Assembly: GCF_002027705.1 (NCBI RefSeq)
Contig: NZ_MBTG01000006.1
Span: 180,038-244,037, forward strand
Reading direction: 5' to 3'
DNA: 64,000 nucleotides
Origin: Paenibacillus ferrarius
Lineage (GTDB): Bacteria; Bacillota; Bacilli; Paenibacillales; NBRC-103111
The position numbers and the translations under genes were made by a program. How positions within the stretch are numbered: the first letter of the stretch is position 1; each line of letters begins with the position of its first letter. Below the pieces are notes generated by a model, which saw only the letters and a list, made by a program, of their open reading frames with translations, did not search any database and had not been told where the DNA came from. Positions 17,099 to 25,965 of the stretch are shown here, piece by piece.

Positions 17099-18103
17099 CT
17101 AAGAAATCCGACGCTCCACGGCCTCAATAGCTTTCCCGCGAGTCGCAGCATCCACTGGACCGCCGTGAGCTAGCTCAAGCGCCCATAGGACTGCGCCCGT
17201 GGCTGGCGGGACTTGGAGAATAATGAACTGACAAGTATGATCGGTCATGCTAGTCACATAGTCCTTATAGGTTTGCAGCAGCAAAGGACTTTCGGCTTTA
17301 ACCCAGACAGAGCCTGCCAGGATGATGTCGACGTGTTGTCCGAAATCCAGATTGTGCATACAGCCAACCGTGGAATAGGCCAATTGCTTAGCTGTGTTAT
17401 CGAGAATCGCTAGAGCTATGGCATCTCCCTGATCGGCGGAGGCAAATAGAATTTGCACCAGCTTGGTGATGGGAAGGCTTCGCTTCAGCATGCCATCGAG
17501 GGCAAACTCCATGAACAACTCTTTGCGGTCAATTTGCAGCAGCTTCATGACAGGGCTCTTCAGCTCAGTTTCTGGTCCCATGCGGTAGAGAGAATCATAG
17601 ACGGCTCGAAGGACTTTGCGGGCCAAGAAGAATCCGCCGGCTTCATCGCCGGATAATTCGCTGCCCACGCCGCCCACTTGCAGGCGGTTGCCGCTGGGGG
17701 AAATCCCCCCGGTTACGGTGCCGGAGCCATTGATGGAACAAATGCCGTAACCTTGCGCACTGCCGGCTTTGACACCGAGGAACGAGTCGTTGTCCAGTGC
17801 ATAGTTCGTGAAACCAATGCGCTCAATGACCTCGCACAATTGCTCCTTCTGGGAAGGGATGTCCGCACCCGCCAATCCGAAGGCACCAGCTGCAATATCC
17901 GCCATAGTCAACTGATTGCGTGTCAGTAAATGCTGGATATGCTCGTTCATAATGCGGAAAGTGCTAACGTAAGCATCCTTGAACTGCTCATGACTGCAGG
18001 TGCTGGTATGAATGTGATCAATAAAATTCCCCTGTATATCAAACAAGAAGTAGTCGGTTTTGCTATTCCCGCCATCGACGCCAATGATATAGTTTCTACT
18101 CAT
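17099..18103 (-). CDS. BadF/BadG/BcrA-type amino-sugar kinase (GlcNAc kinase-like)
   Basis: A 334-residue ASKHA-fold kinase. The N-terminal phosphate loop is IIGVDGGNSKTDYFLFD and the second phosphate motif is CSINGSGTVTGGI near residue 122. The family includes N-acetylglucosamine kinases and the MurNAc/GlcNAc kinase MurK. It starts five bases after the stop of the GH4 gene, so the two form an operon pointing away from the MurR-like regulator. A role in phosphorylating an imported amino-sugar mono- or disaccharide, which GH4 then cleaves, fits the context (inference). Confidence 0.82.
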   Translation of the reverse strand: MSRNYIIGVDGGNSKTDYFLFDIQGNFIDHIHTSTCSHEQFKDAYVSTFRIMNEHIQHLLTRNQLTMADIAAGAFGLAGADIPSQKEQLCEVIERIGFTNYALDNDSFLGVKAGSAQGYGICSINGSGTVTGGISPSGNRLQVGGVGSELSGDEAGGFFLARKVLRAVYDSLYRMGPETELKSPVMKLLQIDRKELFMEFALDGMLKRSLPITKLVQILFASADQGDAIALAILDNTAKQLAYSTVGCMHNLDFGQHVDIILAGSVWVKAESPLLLQTYKDYVTSMTDHTCQFIILQVPPATGAVLWALELAHGGPVDAATRGKAIEAVERRIS

Positions 18104-18108
18104 AGCTT

Positions 18109-19404
18109 TTACTTCTCTGCATTGAAAAATTGAGGAAGATATGCTTTATGGGCTTCCTTCAATTCATTGAAACACTGATGGGCAGCATTGTAATCGCCAA
18201 CTAGCGGATTCATTAACAGCGCGCGCATTGCAGCATCTTCACTGCCGTTCACGGCTGCGGCTACCGTTTCGCGCTCATAAGCTTTGACCATACGCATGTA
18301 ATCAATGATGTGTTGGTTGTTGAAGTCTTTCACTTTGATCGGTTCAGCGCCATTTTTCCCAATGATGGCACAGACCTCAACGGCGTCGGTGTCTTCCATG
18401 AAGTCCAGTGCGCCCTTGTTAAGGAGGTTAACGACGTGAACCTCTTGTTTGTCGTTATAGATAGCATCGACCAAACTGATGGCTACTTCTGAGTAGTTAG
18501 CGCCGCCGCGAGTGGAGAGCAGCTCCGGTTTGATGTGCAGCTCCGAATCCAAGTAGATATTGAGCAGCTCTTCCTCGATTTGCATGCATTTCTCGCCGCG
18601 CGTCAATTCGCTTTCTTTCAGCAATTTCAGCTTCTTCTCTTTGAAGTAATAATATTCCATATAAGAGGAAGGGATAGCTCCCACCATTTGAATGACTTCT
18701 TTGCTAAAGCCGCTGGAAGGGATGTTTTTCATCGCTTCGCTGTTAAGTCCCATTTCAAGGGCGGTTTTCACATATTCTTTGCCGTCCTGTTCAATTGCGG
18801 TAATCCAGCTTAGATGATTAAGTCCCACATAAGTGAAATTAGGATGGTCTAGGTGCAGCGTTTCACGAATGCTTTTGAACATATTGTAAGGAACGTTGCA
18901 TAGGCCCAGCATCTTCACATCGGAATGATTCAGCAGGGCTTCGGTAATAATGCCGGCAGGATTAGAGAAATTAATGAGCCAAGCATCCGGACACAGCGCT
19001 TTCATCCGATCGGCAATATGGAGCATAACGGGAATGGTGCGCATAGCTTTGAAAAATCCACCGATACCGCATGTTTCTTGACCGATTAAATCATATTTCA
19101 ATGGAATGGTCTCATCGAGCACACGGGCAGGCAGCTTGCCTACGCGGATTTGTGACAATACAAAGCTCGCATCCTGCAGCGCTTCATCCAGGTTCTCAGT
19201 AAGAATGACGCGGCAGGGCATATTCGCAGCAAGGATCATACGTTCACATAGCTTTCCTACAATATCCAGCTTCCTTGCATCAATATCCATCAGAACAAGT
19301 TCAGCTATCGGCAGCGCATCTTTTCGCTTAATCATGCCTTCAATCAGTTCTGGGGTGTAAGTGCTTCCTGCTCCAATGATGGCTATTTTTAACGTTGAAT
19401 TCAT
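18109..19404 (-). CDS. Glycoside hydrolase family 4, 6-phospho-beta-glucosidase type
   Basis: About 431 residues. The NAD-binding start IAIIGAGSTYTPELIEGM and the motif CNVPYNMF, which marks 6-phospho-beta-glycosidases in GH4 (cysteine as metal ligand), are clear. GH4 enzymes use NAD+ and a divalent metal in a redox-elimination mechanism. The frame opens with GTG at 19416, but the ribosome binding site AGGAAGG directly abuts it, so ATG at 19404 (MNSTLKIAII) is preferred. Neighbours handle MurNAc and GlcNAc, so a phosphorylated amino-sugar disaccharide such as chitobiose-6-P is a plausible substrate; a plain beta-glucoside is the alternative. Confidence 0.88.
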   Translation of the reverse strand: MNSTLKIAIIGAGSTYTPELIEGMIKRKDALPIAELVLMDIDARKLDIVGKLCERMILAANMPCRVILTENLDEALQDASFVLSQIRVGKLPARVLDETIPLKYDLIGQETCGIGGFFKAMRTIPVMLHIADRMKALCPDAWLINFSNPAGIITEALLNHSDVKMLGLCNVPYNMFKSIRETLHLDHPNFTYVGLNHLSWITAIEQDGKEYVKTALEMGLNSEAMKNIPSSGFSKEVIQMVGAIPSSYMEYYYFKEKKLKLLKESELTRGEKCMQIEEELLNIYLDSELHIKPELLSTRGGANYSEVAISLVDAIYNDKQEVHVVNLLNKGALDFMEDTDAVEVCAIIGKNGAEPIKVKDFNNQHIIDYMRMVKAYERETVAAAVNGSEDAAMRALLMNPLVGDYNAAHQCFNELKEAHKAYLPQFFNAEK

Positions 19405-19505
19405 TCCCGTATTCACCCTTCCTAGTTAACTCAAGTATGCCATAATTATAGCACCGTATTTTCAAAATCTGCAATATAATTTGGAATTTAATTTTAATTT
19501 GATAG

Positions 19506-19523
19506 TTTTATTTTGAAATAAAA
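19506..19523. promoter_or_regulatory. Candidate MurR/RpiR operator, site 1
   Basis: TTTTATTTTGAAATAAAA is an 8-bp inverted repeat (TTTTATTT / AAATAAAA) separated by two bases. It lies in the gap between the GH4 gene and the MurR-like gene. A second copy, 16 of 18 bases identical, lies before murQ at 20585. The AT-rich composition of this gap is a caution. Confidence 0.5.
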
Positions 19524-19645
19524 ATTTATTTACTGGTATGCCAAATTCCGTCAAATTTAGATATTCATCTTGTTTTTTTTGGAAATTATACGTATGATGA
19601 AAGTGAATTTCAGCTCTGAAACTCTAGGATGAGTAGGGAAAACAT

Positions 19646-20512
19646 ATGTCCATTAACGATAATATTTTGATTAAAATCCGGGAAATGAAAGATAGCTTAA
19701 CACCGGTAGAGAAGCTGGTAGCGGATTATATTTTAGAAAATTTAGAAGATATCCCGCATCTTTCCATCAAGAGTCTTGCTCAATTAACGAAGACCAGCGA
19801 TGCATCCGTGCTCCGTTTCTGCAAAACGATGGGGTACAAAGGGTACCGCAACTTTATAGTGAGTATTTCAGCGTCTATTGGTTCTATGGATGAAGAACAG
19901 CGGGATCAGTATACGGATATCCAGCCTGGAGATGACTTGTCCATTATTATCTCTAATATTTCTCGGAATAATAGCAAATCGATCGAAGACACCCTCAGTG
20001 TCATTGATAAAAACGAAATCGCGCGGGCGGTTAAAGTGCTGTGCGACAGCAATCGCATCGTATTTTTTGGAATCGGCGCTTCCGGTTTGGTCGGTATTGA
20101 TGCGGAGCAGAAATTTTCGCGAATTAACAAGATGTGCCATACTTATACGGACGGGCATAGCCAGCTTACGGCGGCAACACTTTTGGGCAAAAGTGATGTG
20201 GCGATCTTTATTTCGAACTCCGGCAGCACGCTGGAAATTCTTGAAGCGCTCGAAATTGCCAAGAAGAACGGTGCCTGCATTATCGCGATCACGAAATATA
20301 ACAAAAGCGAATTAGCGGACAAGGCGAATATTGTCTTAAGCATTTCGACGCCTGAATTAACGATCAGGAGCGGTGCCATGGGATCGCGCATTGCGATGCT
20401 GACGGTTATTGATATTCTTTTTGCCGGAGTTGCCAGCAGTGAATACAAGCATGTGAAGAAGTATTTGAGCAAAACGCATGATATTATCGCCAGCAGCAAG
20501 CATCGGCGATAA
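19646..20512 (+). CDS. murR: MurR/RpiR family transcriptional regulator
   Basis: A 288-residue regulator with an RpiR helix-turn-helix in the first 80 residues (LTPVEKLVADYILENLEDI, then KTSDASVLRFCKTMGYKGY) and a sugar-phosphate-binding SIS domain from about 120 to 270 (FGIGASGLVGIDAEQKF, ISNSGSTLEIL). It sits between two amino-sugar operons and directly before murQ, the arrangement of MurR, which senses MurNAc-6-phosphate. It has its own terminator, so murQ is driven from a separate promoter. The symbol is a context-supported assignment. Confidence 0.85.
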   Translation: MSINDNILIKIREMKDSLTPVEKLVADYILENLEDIPHLSIKSLAQLTKTSDASVLRFCKTMGYKGYRNFIVSISASIGSMDEEQRDQYTDIQPGDDLSIIISNISRNNSKSIEDTLSVIDKNEIARAVKVLCDSNRIVFFGIGASGLVGIDAEQKFSRINKMCHTYTDGHSQLTAATLLGKSDVAIFISNSGSTLEILEALEIAKKNGACIIAITKYNKSELADKANIVLSISTPELTIRSGAMGSRIAMLTVIDILFAGVASSEYKHVKKYLSKTHDIIASSKHRR

Positions 20513-20519
20513 TGAATAA

Positions 20520-20557
20520 GGCAATGGCAGGGAAAGATAAAGCCATTGTCTTTTTTT
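20520..20557 (+). terminator. Terminator after murR
   Basis: GGCAATGGC (20520-20528) pairs with GCCATTGTC (20542-20550) with one G-U pair, followed by seven T. It separates murR from the murQ transcript. Confidence 0.85.
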
Positions 20558-20584
20558 GTTGTAATTTAAAATAAAAAATCAAAT

Positions 20585-20602
20585 TTTTATTGTAAAATAA
20601 AA
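20585..20602. promoter_or_regulatory. Candidate MurR/RpiR operator, site 2
   Basis: TTTTATTGTAAAATAAAA matches site 1 at 16 of 18 positions and ends 17 bases before the predicted -35 box of murQ. The paired occurrence next to the two promoters a MurR-type regulator would be expected to control is the main support. Confidence 0.5.
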
Positions 20603-20619
20603 TAAAATTTCAAAATGTA

Positions 20620-20648
20620 TTGACCATGATGAAATTTTTCGTTAGTAT
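20620..20648 (+). promoter_or_regulatory. Predicted sigma-A promoter of the murQ operon
   Basis: TTGACC (20620-20625) and TAGTAT (20643-20648) are 17 bases apart. They lie between the candidate operator and the murQ ribosome binding site. Confidence 0.5.
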
Positions 20649-20688
20649 ACAGGTATGAAATTCAAACAAACAGGACAGGAGGATGGCT

Positions 20689-21603
20689 ATGGATGAGTAT
20701 CTGTCAGGATTGACTACGGAAGAGATTAATGAAAATACGCTGACGATAGATGAATGTACAACGGAACAAATGCTTCGTTTGATGAATGAGCAGGATGCAA
20801 AGGTGCCTAACGCTGTGGCAGCTGAGATACCGCAGATTATGAAAGCGGTTGATATTTTGCATCAGGTTCTCAAAAACGGTGGCAGAATGTTTTACGTAGG
20901 AGCAGGATCCTCTGGCAGACTCGGTGTGCTCGATGCTTCTGAATGTCCGCCGACTTTTGGGATTGATCCGCTGCTGGTGCAAGGTCATATTGCCGGAGGC
21001 GATGGGGCGTTAAGAACAGCAGTTGAAGGCTTTGAGGATAACGCAGAGGAGGGGGTCGCACTCATTGAACGATGCGGCGTGACCGACAAAGATGCTGTGA
21101 TTGGAATTACAGCCAGCGGAAGCGCACAGTTTGTCATTGCAGGCTTGAAGAAGGCAAGAGAGCTAGGGGCTGCAACGATTGGCGTTGTGAATAACAAGGA
21201 TTCCAAATTAGTTGCTGTCTGCGATGTATGTATCGCGCCTGTTGTTGGGCCGGAAGTCATTATGGGATCTACCCGATTGAAAGCGGGGACAGCACAGAAG
21301 CTGGTTCTCAATATGCTGACAACATGTACGATGGTCAAACTTGGAAAGACATACAACAACCTCATGGTCGACATGAAGGCAAGCAATATCAAGTTGTATG
21401 ACCGTTCCGTACGCATTATCAAGATAGCGACAGGTGTAGAAGACAGCGTAGCCATTTCTTATTTGGAAAAAGCTTCGATGAACTGCAAGCTAGCGATTAT
21501 GATGATCAAAACCGGCATGGAAGCTCAAGAAGCTGAGCAAGCCTTGAACCAATGTGACGGAAGCTTAAAAAAAGCAATAAGTACCTTTATCAAAGTTGTA
21601 TAA
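20689..21603 (+). CDS. murQ: N-acetylmuramic acid 6-phosphate etherase
   Basis: About 304 residues. MurQ removes D-lactate from MurNAc-6-phosphate to give GlcNAc-6-phosphate in the cytoplasm. The SIS-fold signature GAGSSGRLGVLDASECPPTFG, the GGDGALRTAVEGFED segment and the GITASGSAQFVIAGL segment are complete, and the length matches the family. The frame opens at 20683, but AGGAGG ends at 20682, directly abutting that ATG; the ATG at 20689 has six bases of spacing and is preferred. It heads the importer and recycling operon that runs to anmK. Confidence 0.95.
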   Translation: MDEYLSGLTTEEINENTLTIDECTTEQMLRLMNEQDAKVPNAVAAEIPQIMKAVDILHQVLKNGGRMFYVGAGSSGRLGVLDASECPPTFGIDPLLVQGHIAGGDGALRTAVEGFEDNAEEGVALIERCGVTDKDAVIGITASGSAQFVIAGLKKARELGAATIGVVNNKDSKLVAVCDVCIAPVVGPEVIMGSTRLKAGTAQKLVLNMLTTCTMVKLGKTYNNLMVDMKASNIKLYDRSVRIIKIATGVEDSVAISYLEKASMNCKLAIMMIKTGMEAQEAEQALNQCDGSLKKAISTFIKVV

Positions 21604-21649
21604 AAAGCGCATTATAAAAAAGGTTCCTATACTGGGAGGTATGCTTTTT

Positions 21650-23080
21650 ATGAAAAGAAAAATGCACGTATTAGCATCTGTCGTCGCTTTAACTATGGCT
21701 TTAACTGCTTGTGGAGATAAATCCAGCAACAATACGGCAAGTACTACGACGCCAGCTGCATCGGCAAGTACTTCAACGGCTAAAGATACCATTACAGCGC
21801 TGCTTCCACCGGTTTCACCTAACTTCCAGAAAAATTTCGAGCAAATTTCTAAGGATTTTACGGCTCAGTATCCGAATCTAACGTTGAAAATCGAACCAGC
21901 GAGCTGGGAAGATGTGAAGCAAAAATTGGATACGCAGGTCAATGCAGGCAGCCCGCCGGATATCGCATTCGCTGGTTCTGACAGCATCTCCAAATATGTA
22001 GAGCAAGGTCTGCTTATGGACATCACAGGCACAGCGACACCTGAAATGGTAGGCGATTATGACAAAGCGCCTCTCGAATATATGAAGAACGGCAAAGGGC
22101 TATACGGATTCCCAGCTTATATGGAAGTACATGCTTTGGGCGGAAACAGGGAGTTCCTTGAGAAAGCCGGCATTGATTGGAAGAAAGTACAGCAAAATGG
22201 CTGGACTTACGACGAATTCCGTCAAGCGATTAAAAAAGGTGTTGTAACGGAAAACGGCAAAACACGCTATGGCTTTGTGTTTGCGGTTAAAGGCGTTGCA
22301 GCGATTGACTACCTGGGCGTTATGGCGAAGAATGCCGGGATGCCTGCCGCTTTCAATAAAGACTTGAAATATGCCTATACGAGCAAAAACTACCTTGGCT
22401 TGCTGAAAGATCTTCGCGCCTTGATCGATGACGGCTCCATGCCGAAAGAGCTTAGCTCCGTAGACGCGGGGAAACGTTGGAACATGTTCTTGACGGGTCA
22501 AACGATGATCACAGGTAAAGGTCTTGCAACGTTTGAGAACTCCGCCAAAACGAACAATGCCAAAATTAAAGCGAATGACGGAAGTGCCGTGAAAGACAGC
22601 ATTCCGGTGGATTATATCGTATTGCCAGCTCCAACGTTCCAAGGCGCGAAGCCGTCTTCCTCAACAGTTGTTGATGGATACTTGACATTCCGCGGGAAAA
22701 AGGAGCCAACAGCTGAGCACAAAGCGAACGTTGTCAAAGCAGCTTACTTCTTAGCTAGCGGTAAAGTTGCCGCGACAACGAACAACGATCTATTTGCTGC
22801 TGGCATTACACAAAGTGGGCGCAAAGCAGCTGAAAGCATGAAAATTGACAGAATGCCTGAGAACGTAACGGCTGTTGAAAACATGCTCAAAAATGCAACG
22901 CCAGCACGTCCTGATATCCCTTCTGATCTTGGTGCCAAAGCCATTAAATTGGAAACAGAAGTTATTGTTCCTAAATTCCAAGGTCTAATTGCCGGCGAAG
23001 TTACGCCTGAAGCGATGTATGAGGCTGTTAAAGCAGCTGCCATTGCAGCGTTTGGCGATAACGGAATTGTAAAAGACTAA
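21650..23080 (+). CDS. Sugar ABC transporter solute-binding lipoprotein (amino-sugar operon)
   Basis: About 476 residues. A lipoprotein signal peptide ends in the lipobox ALTAC with the acylated cysteine at residue 21, followed by a long Ser/Thr/Ala linker. The mature protein is a family 1 extracellular binding protein (ITALLPPVSPNFQKNFEQI, then NAGSPPDIAFAGSDSI). GGGAGG sits 10 bases before the ATG at 21650; an upstream in-frame ATG at 21641 is too close to it and the longer frame from 21596 overlaps murQ. Placed after murQ and before two permeases, it probably binds MurNAc or GlcNAc-MurNAc sugars (inference). Confidence 0.92.
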   Translation: MKRKMHVLASVVALTMALTACGDKSSNNTASTTTPAASASTSTAKDTITALLPPVSPNFQKNFEQISKDFTAQYPNLTLKIEPASWEDVKQKLDTQVNAGSPPDIAFAGSDSISKYVEQGLLMDITGTATPEMVGDYDKAPLEYMKNGKGLYGFPAYMEVHALGGNREFLEKAGIDWKKVQQNGWTYDEFRQAIKKGVVTENGKTRYGFVFAVKGVAAIDYLGVMAKNAGMPAAFNKDLKYAYTSKNYLGLLKDLRALIDDGSMPKELSSVDAGKRWNMFLTGQTMITGKGLATFENSAKTNNAKIKANDGSAVKDSIPVDYIVLPAPTFQGAKPSSSTVVDGYLTFRGKKEPTAEHKANVVKAAYFLASGKVAATTNNDLFAAGITQSGRKAAESMKIDRMPENVTAVENMLKNATPARPDIPSDLGAKAIKLETEVIVPKFQGLIAGEVTPEAMYEAVKAAAIAAFGDNGIVKD

Positions 23081-23096
23081 ATGAAACTGTAAGCCT

Positions 23097-23133
23097 TTCG
23101 GATAGTCCTGTTGACCAAACATGACTATCCGAA
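23097..23133 (+). other. Intercistronic stem-loop after the binding-protein gene
   Basis: TTCGGATAGTC (23097-23107) and GACTATCCGAA (23123-23133) form a perfect 11-bp stem with a 15-base loop and no U-run. It likely protects the binding-protein message or lowers permease expression relative to it, as in the first importer. Confidence 0.7.
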
Positions 23134-23173
23134 TTAGTTTAAACCAAGTTTTCTGAAAGGGGGGTTTGACAGT

Positions 23174-24085
23174 ATGGCTCATATCGCCGGATCGATGAAG
23201 AAGAAGAGATTCAAAGCAATTAAAGGAGAAGGAGCATGGGGTTATGCGTTTATTGCCGTCGCCTTAGTCGTGTTTGCGATGTTCACCGCATATCCAGTCG
23301 TAAGCGCCTTTATCATTTCTTTGCAGAAATATAAGCCACTAGGTTCTACCTATGTTGGATTAGAGAACTATACCAACACGTTGAAAGACGCTTTGTTTTG
23401 GAAAGCAATGCGGAATACGCTCGTCTATACGGTGTTGACGGTCCCTGTCAATTTACTCCTGTCCATGGCTATTGCGGTCTTGGTTCTGCCGCTCAGGAAG
23501 AAAACGCAGTCATTCTTCAAAGCCGTGTATTATTTGCCTGTTGTTGCTTCAGGCGTAGCTTTGTCGGTTGTATGGCTGTGGATCTTCGACCCTCTGGAGG
23601 GCGGTATTCTCAACCAACTCATGCGTTTCTTCGGTCTCAGCAATCAGAACTGGCTGGGCTCCAGCAGCACGGCGATGTTCTCTTTAGTTCTGATGTCCTG
23701 GCTATCCAGTCATGGCACAAGCATTATCATCTATTTGGCAGGTTTGCTGGGCATTGATGATTCCTATTATGAAGCGGCAGAGCTCGATGGTGCGAACTTT
23801 TTTCAGAAGCTGCAGTACATCGTGATTCCAAGCTTGAAACCAGCTACCTTATTTCTCTTGGTGACCGGAGTTATCGGTTCCTTCCAAGTGTTCCAAAACG
23901 CTTATCTGATGACAGGCGGCGGACCGAACAATGCAACAACGATGGTTGGCTTACTGATTTTCAATAATGCGTTCACGTACTTCGAATTCGGAAAAGCAGC
24001 GGCGCAATCCTTGATTCTAGCAGTTATCATTGCAGGAATTTCGGTAATCCAGTTTAAATATGCAGGCAAAGACGTCGAGTATTAA
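23174..24085 (+). CDS. Carbohydrate ABC transporter permease (MalF type)
   Basis: A 303-residue permease with six predicted helices. The cytoplasmic N-terminal stretch is basic (KKKRFKAIKGEG) and the EAA loop reads EAAELDGANFFQKLQYIVIP. AAAGGGGGG lies nine bases before the ATG. It pairs with the following gene to form the channel for the amino-sugar binding protein; no ATPase gene accompanies it, so a shared ATPase is expected. Confidence 0.92.
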   Translation: MAHIAGSMKKKRFKAIKGEGAWGYAFIAVALVVFAMFTAYPVVSAFIISLQKYKPLGSTYVGLENYTNTLKDALFWKAMRNTLVYTVLTVPVNLLLSMAIAVLVLPLRKKTQSFFKAVYYLPVVASGVALSVVWLWIFDPLEGGILNQLMRFFGLSNQNWLGSSSTAMFSLVLMSWLSSHGTSIIIYLAGLLGIDDSYYEAAELDGANFFQKLQYIVIPSLKPATLFLLVTGVIGSFQVFQNAYLMTGGGPNNATTMVGLLIFNNAFTYFEFGKAAAQSLILAVIIAGISVIQFKYAGKDVEY

Positions 24086-24101
24086 GAGAGGGGGATAAAT
24101 A

Positions 24102-24962
24102 ATGGCTTTATACAGTAATCACGCAGGGAATCCGAAGGTAAAAACCATTCGAAATTCAATCATTTTTATCGCCCTTCTACTTTTTGCTTTGGCGACCATA
24201 TTTCCTATTTACTTCATGGTGATCTCATCCTTCAGTGATCCGGTCGAAGCCGGGGCAGTGAGCTATTCCATTTTACCAAGCAAATTTACATTCGCATCGT
24301 TTAAGTATTTCTTTGATTACAGTGAGTACTCGTATCGGTGGATCTTAAATTCCCTGATCGTAGCTGCGACTGTGACGGTTTCCAATGTGATTTTTGCCAG
24401 CATGGCCGGTTATGCATTTTCCAAGCTTCGCTTTAAAGGAAGAGGTTTGCTGTTCGGTTTGCTGCTAGTTTCGATGATGATTCCTTATCAAGTAACGCAA
24501 GTGCCTTTGTACATTCTGGTAGTTAATGTATTTGAGCTTCAGAATACGTATACGGCATTAATTATGCCGGGTATTGTTACGGTTTATAATATTTTTCTAG
24601 CCAAACAATTTATGAGCAGTATTCCTACGGAAATTATCGAATCTGCCAAAATCGAAGGCTGCAACCAGTTCCAGATTTACTATCGAATTATTCTGCCTTT
24701 GTCCAAAACCGTCATGGCCGTTATGGCGATTCTGACCTTTATGGACAGCTGGAACACCTTCTTTTGGCCGCTTCTCGTCACAAATACGATGGATATGCAA
24801 ACCATTCAGGTCGGCTTGAAAAACTTCCGATTTGCCAATACAACGTTTATCGCGCCAATGATGGCAGGGGCAACCATTTCTGCACTGCCAATGTTCATTC
24901 TTTTCTTCAGCCTGCAAAAGTACTTCTTGGAGGGTGTAACCGTAGGAGCGGTGAAGGGATAA
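24102..24962 (+). CDS. Carbohydrate ABC transporter permease (MalG type)
   Basis: A 286-residue permease, second half of the amino-sugar channel. The EAA loop is ESAKIEGCNQFQIYYRIILP and the protein ends in LEGVTVGAVKG, the usual MalG-like tail. It begins 16 bases after the previous stop with an AGAGGGGG ribosome binding site. Substrate is inferred from the surrounding MurNAc enzymes. Confidence 0.92.
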   Translation: MALYSNHAGNPKVKTIRNSIIFIALLLFALATIFPIYFMVISSFSDPVEAGAVSYSILPSKFTFASFKYFFDYSEYSYRWILNSLIVAATVTVSNVIFASMAGYAFSKLRFKGRGLLFGLLLVSMMIPYQVTQVPLYILVVNVFELQNTYTALIMPGIVTVYNIFLAKQFMSSIPTEIIESAKIEGCNQFQIYYRIILPLSKTVMAVMAILTFMDSWNTFFWPLLVTNTMDMQTIQVGLKNFRFANTTFIAPMMAGATISALPMFILFFSLQKYFLEGVTVGAVKG

Positions 24963-24993
24963 AACAAAGGCGTTTAGAGGGGGCAGCCTGATC

Positions 24994-25965
24994 ATGATTG
25001 TATCCTGGGATGATGCGTATACGCAGCCAGTCATTGATTTATGGAACGAGGAAGCCGTGAAAGATGGCTACAAAGAATTGTCGCCGGCAAGCTTTGAAGC
25101 GATATTCTTGTCTAACCCTTATTTTGACAGAAGCAAAACCTTTGTCTTATTGGTCTCGGATCAAGTCCATGGCTTTGCTTGCGGATGTACGGGCGATGAC
25201 CTTCCTCTGGGAGATGTTGCCGGATATATCACCTGTCTTGTGCTGTCCAGTGAGAGTAGATCGGATGAAAACTATAGACGGATGTTAGATGCTTTGGAGA
25301 TGAGCTTTCAACACGCAGGAAAAAAACAAGCGGACATTCTCTTCTTTAATCCGATGTTATTGCCATGGTATATCCCCGATACGCCCAAGCATGAGCATAA
25401 TAATGCACCGGGTGTACCGGTAGATAGCCGGTTATACGATTTTTTGCTTGCTGAGGGATACACGGAACGGGCCAAGCAATGTGCGATGTACCTGAATCTC
25501 TCAGGCTTCACCATCCCGCAGGAGATAAGAGCCAAGGAAGACAAGGCTGCTGCTCGGGGGTACAAGGTGGAGTTGTTTGATCCGGAGCGTCATTACGGCG
25601 TGAAAGAAATGCTTAATGGCTTTAATAATTTACTATGGCAAAAGGAAATCGGGCAATGCGCGGCAGACAGCGTGCCAGTGGTCATTGCTGCATATAAAGA
25701 TCAAGTGATCGGATTTGCAGGCCCTGTCATTCGCCAAGCGAACGGCCGAGGTTATTTCGCTGGCATCGGCGTGCTTCCAGAGCATGAGGGACATGGTCTG
25801 GGCAGTATTCTTTTCTTCAAGCTTTGTGAAGCTTTTCAGGCAATCGAAACCGACTATATGTCGCTTTACACAGGCAGCACGAATCCGGCGATTCGCATTT
25901 ATGAAAAGGCTGGGTTCAAAACCGTCAAACAATTTTCTATCATGAGAAGGGAGTTTGTACAATGA
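24994..25965 (+). CDS. GNAT acetyltransferase (glucosamine N-acetyltransferase candidate)
   Basis: A 323-residue protein. The C-terminal half carries a clear GNAT acetyl-CoA motif (YFAGIGVLPEHEGHGLGSILFFKLCEAF near residues 248-275) and the ending IYEKAGF. The N-terminal half looks like a second, degenerate GNAT domain. It overlaps the following deacetylase gene by four bases (ATGA). In Clostridium acetobutylicum a two-domain GNAT, GlmA, re-acetylates glucosamine from deacetylated wall fragments; the same job fits here but is inference. Confidence 0.8.
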   Translation: MIVSWDDAYTQPVIDLWNEEAVKDGYKELSPASFEAIFLSNPYFDRSKTFVLLVSDQVHGFACGCTGDDLPLGDVAGYITCLVLSSESRSDENYRRMLDALEMSFQHAGKKQADILFFNPMLLPWYIPDTPKHEHNNAPGVPVDSRLYDFLLAEGYTERAKQCAMYLNLSGFTIPQEIRAKEDKAAARGYKVELFDPERHYGVKEMLNGFNNLLWQKEIGQCAADSVPVVIAAYKDQVIGFAGPVIRQANGRGYFAGIGVLPEHEGHGLGSILFFKLCEAFQAIETDYMSLYTGSTNPAIRIYEKAGFKTVKQFSIMRREFVQ

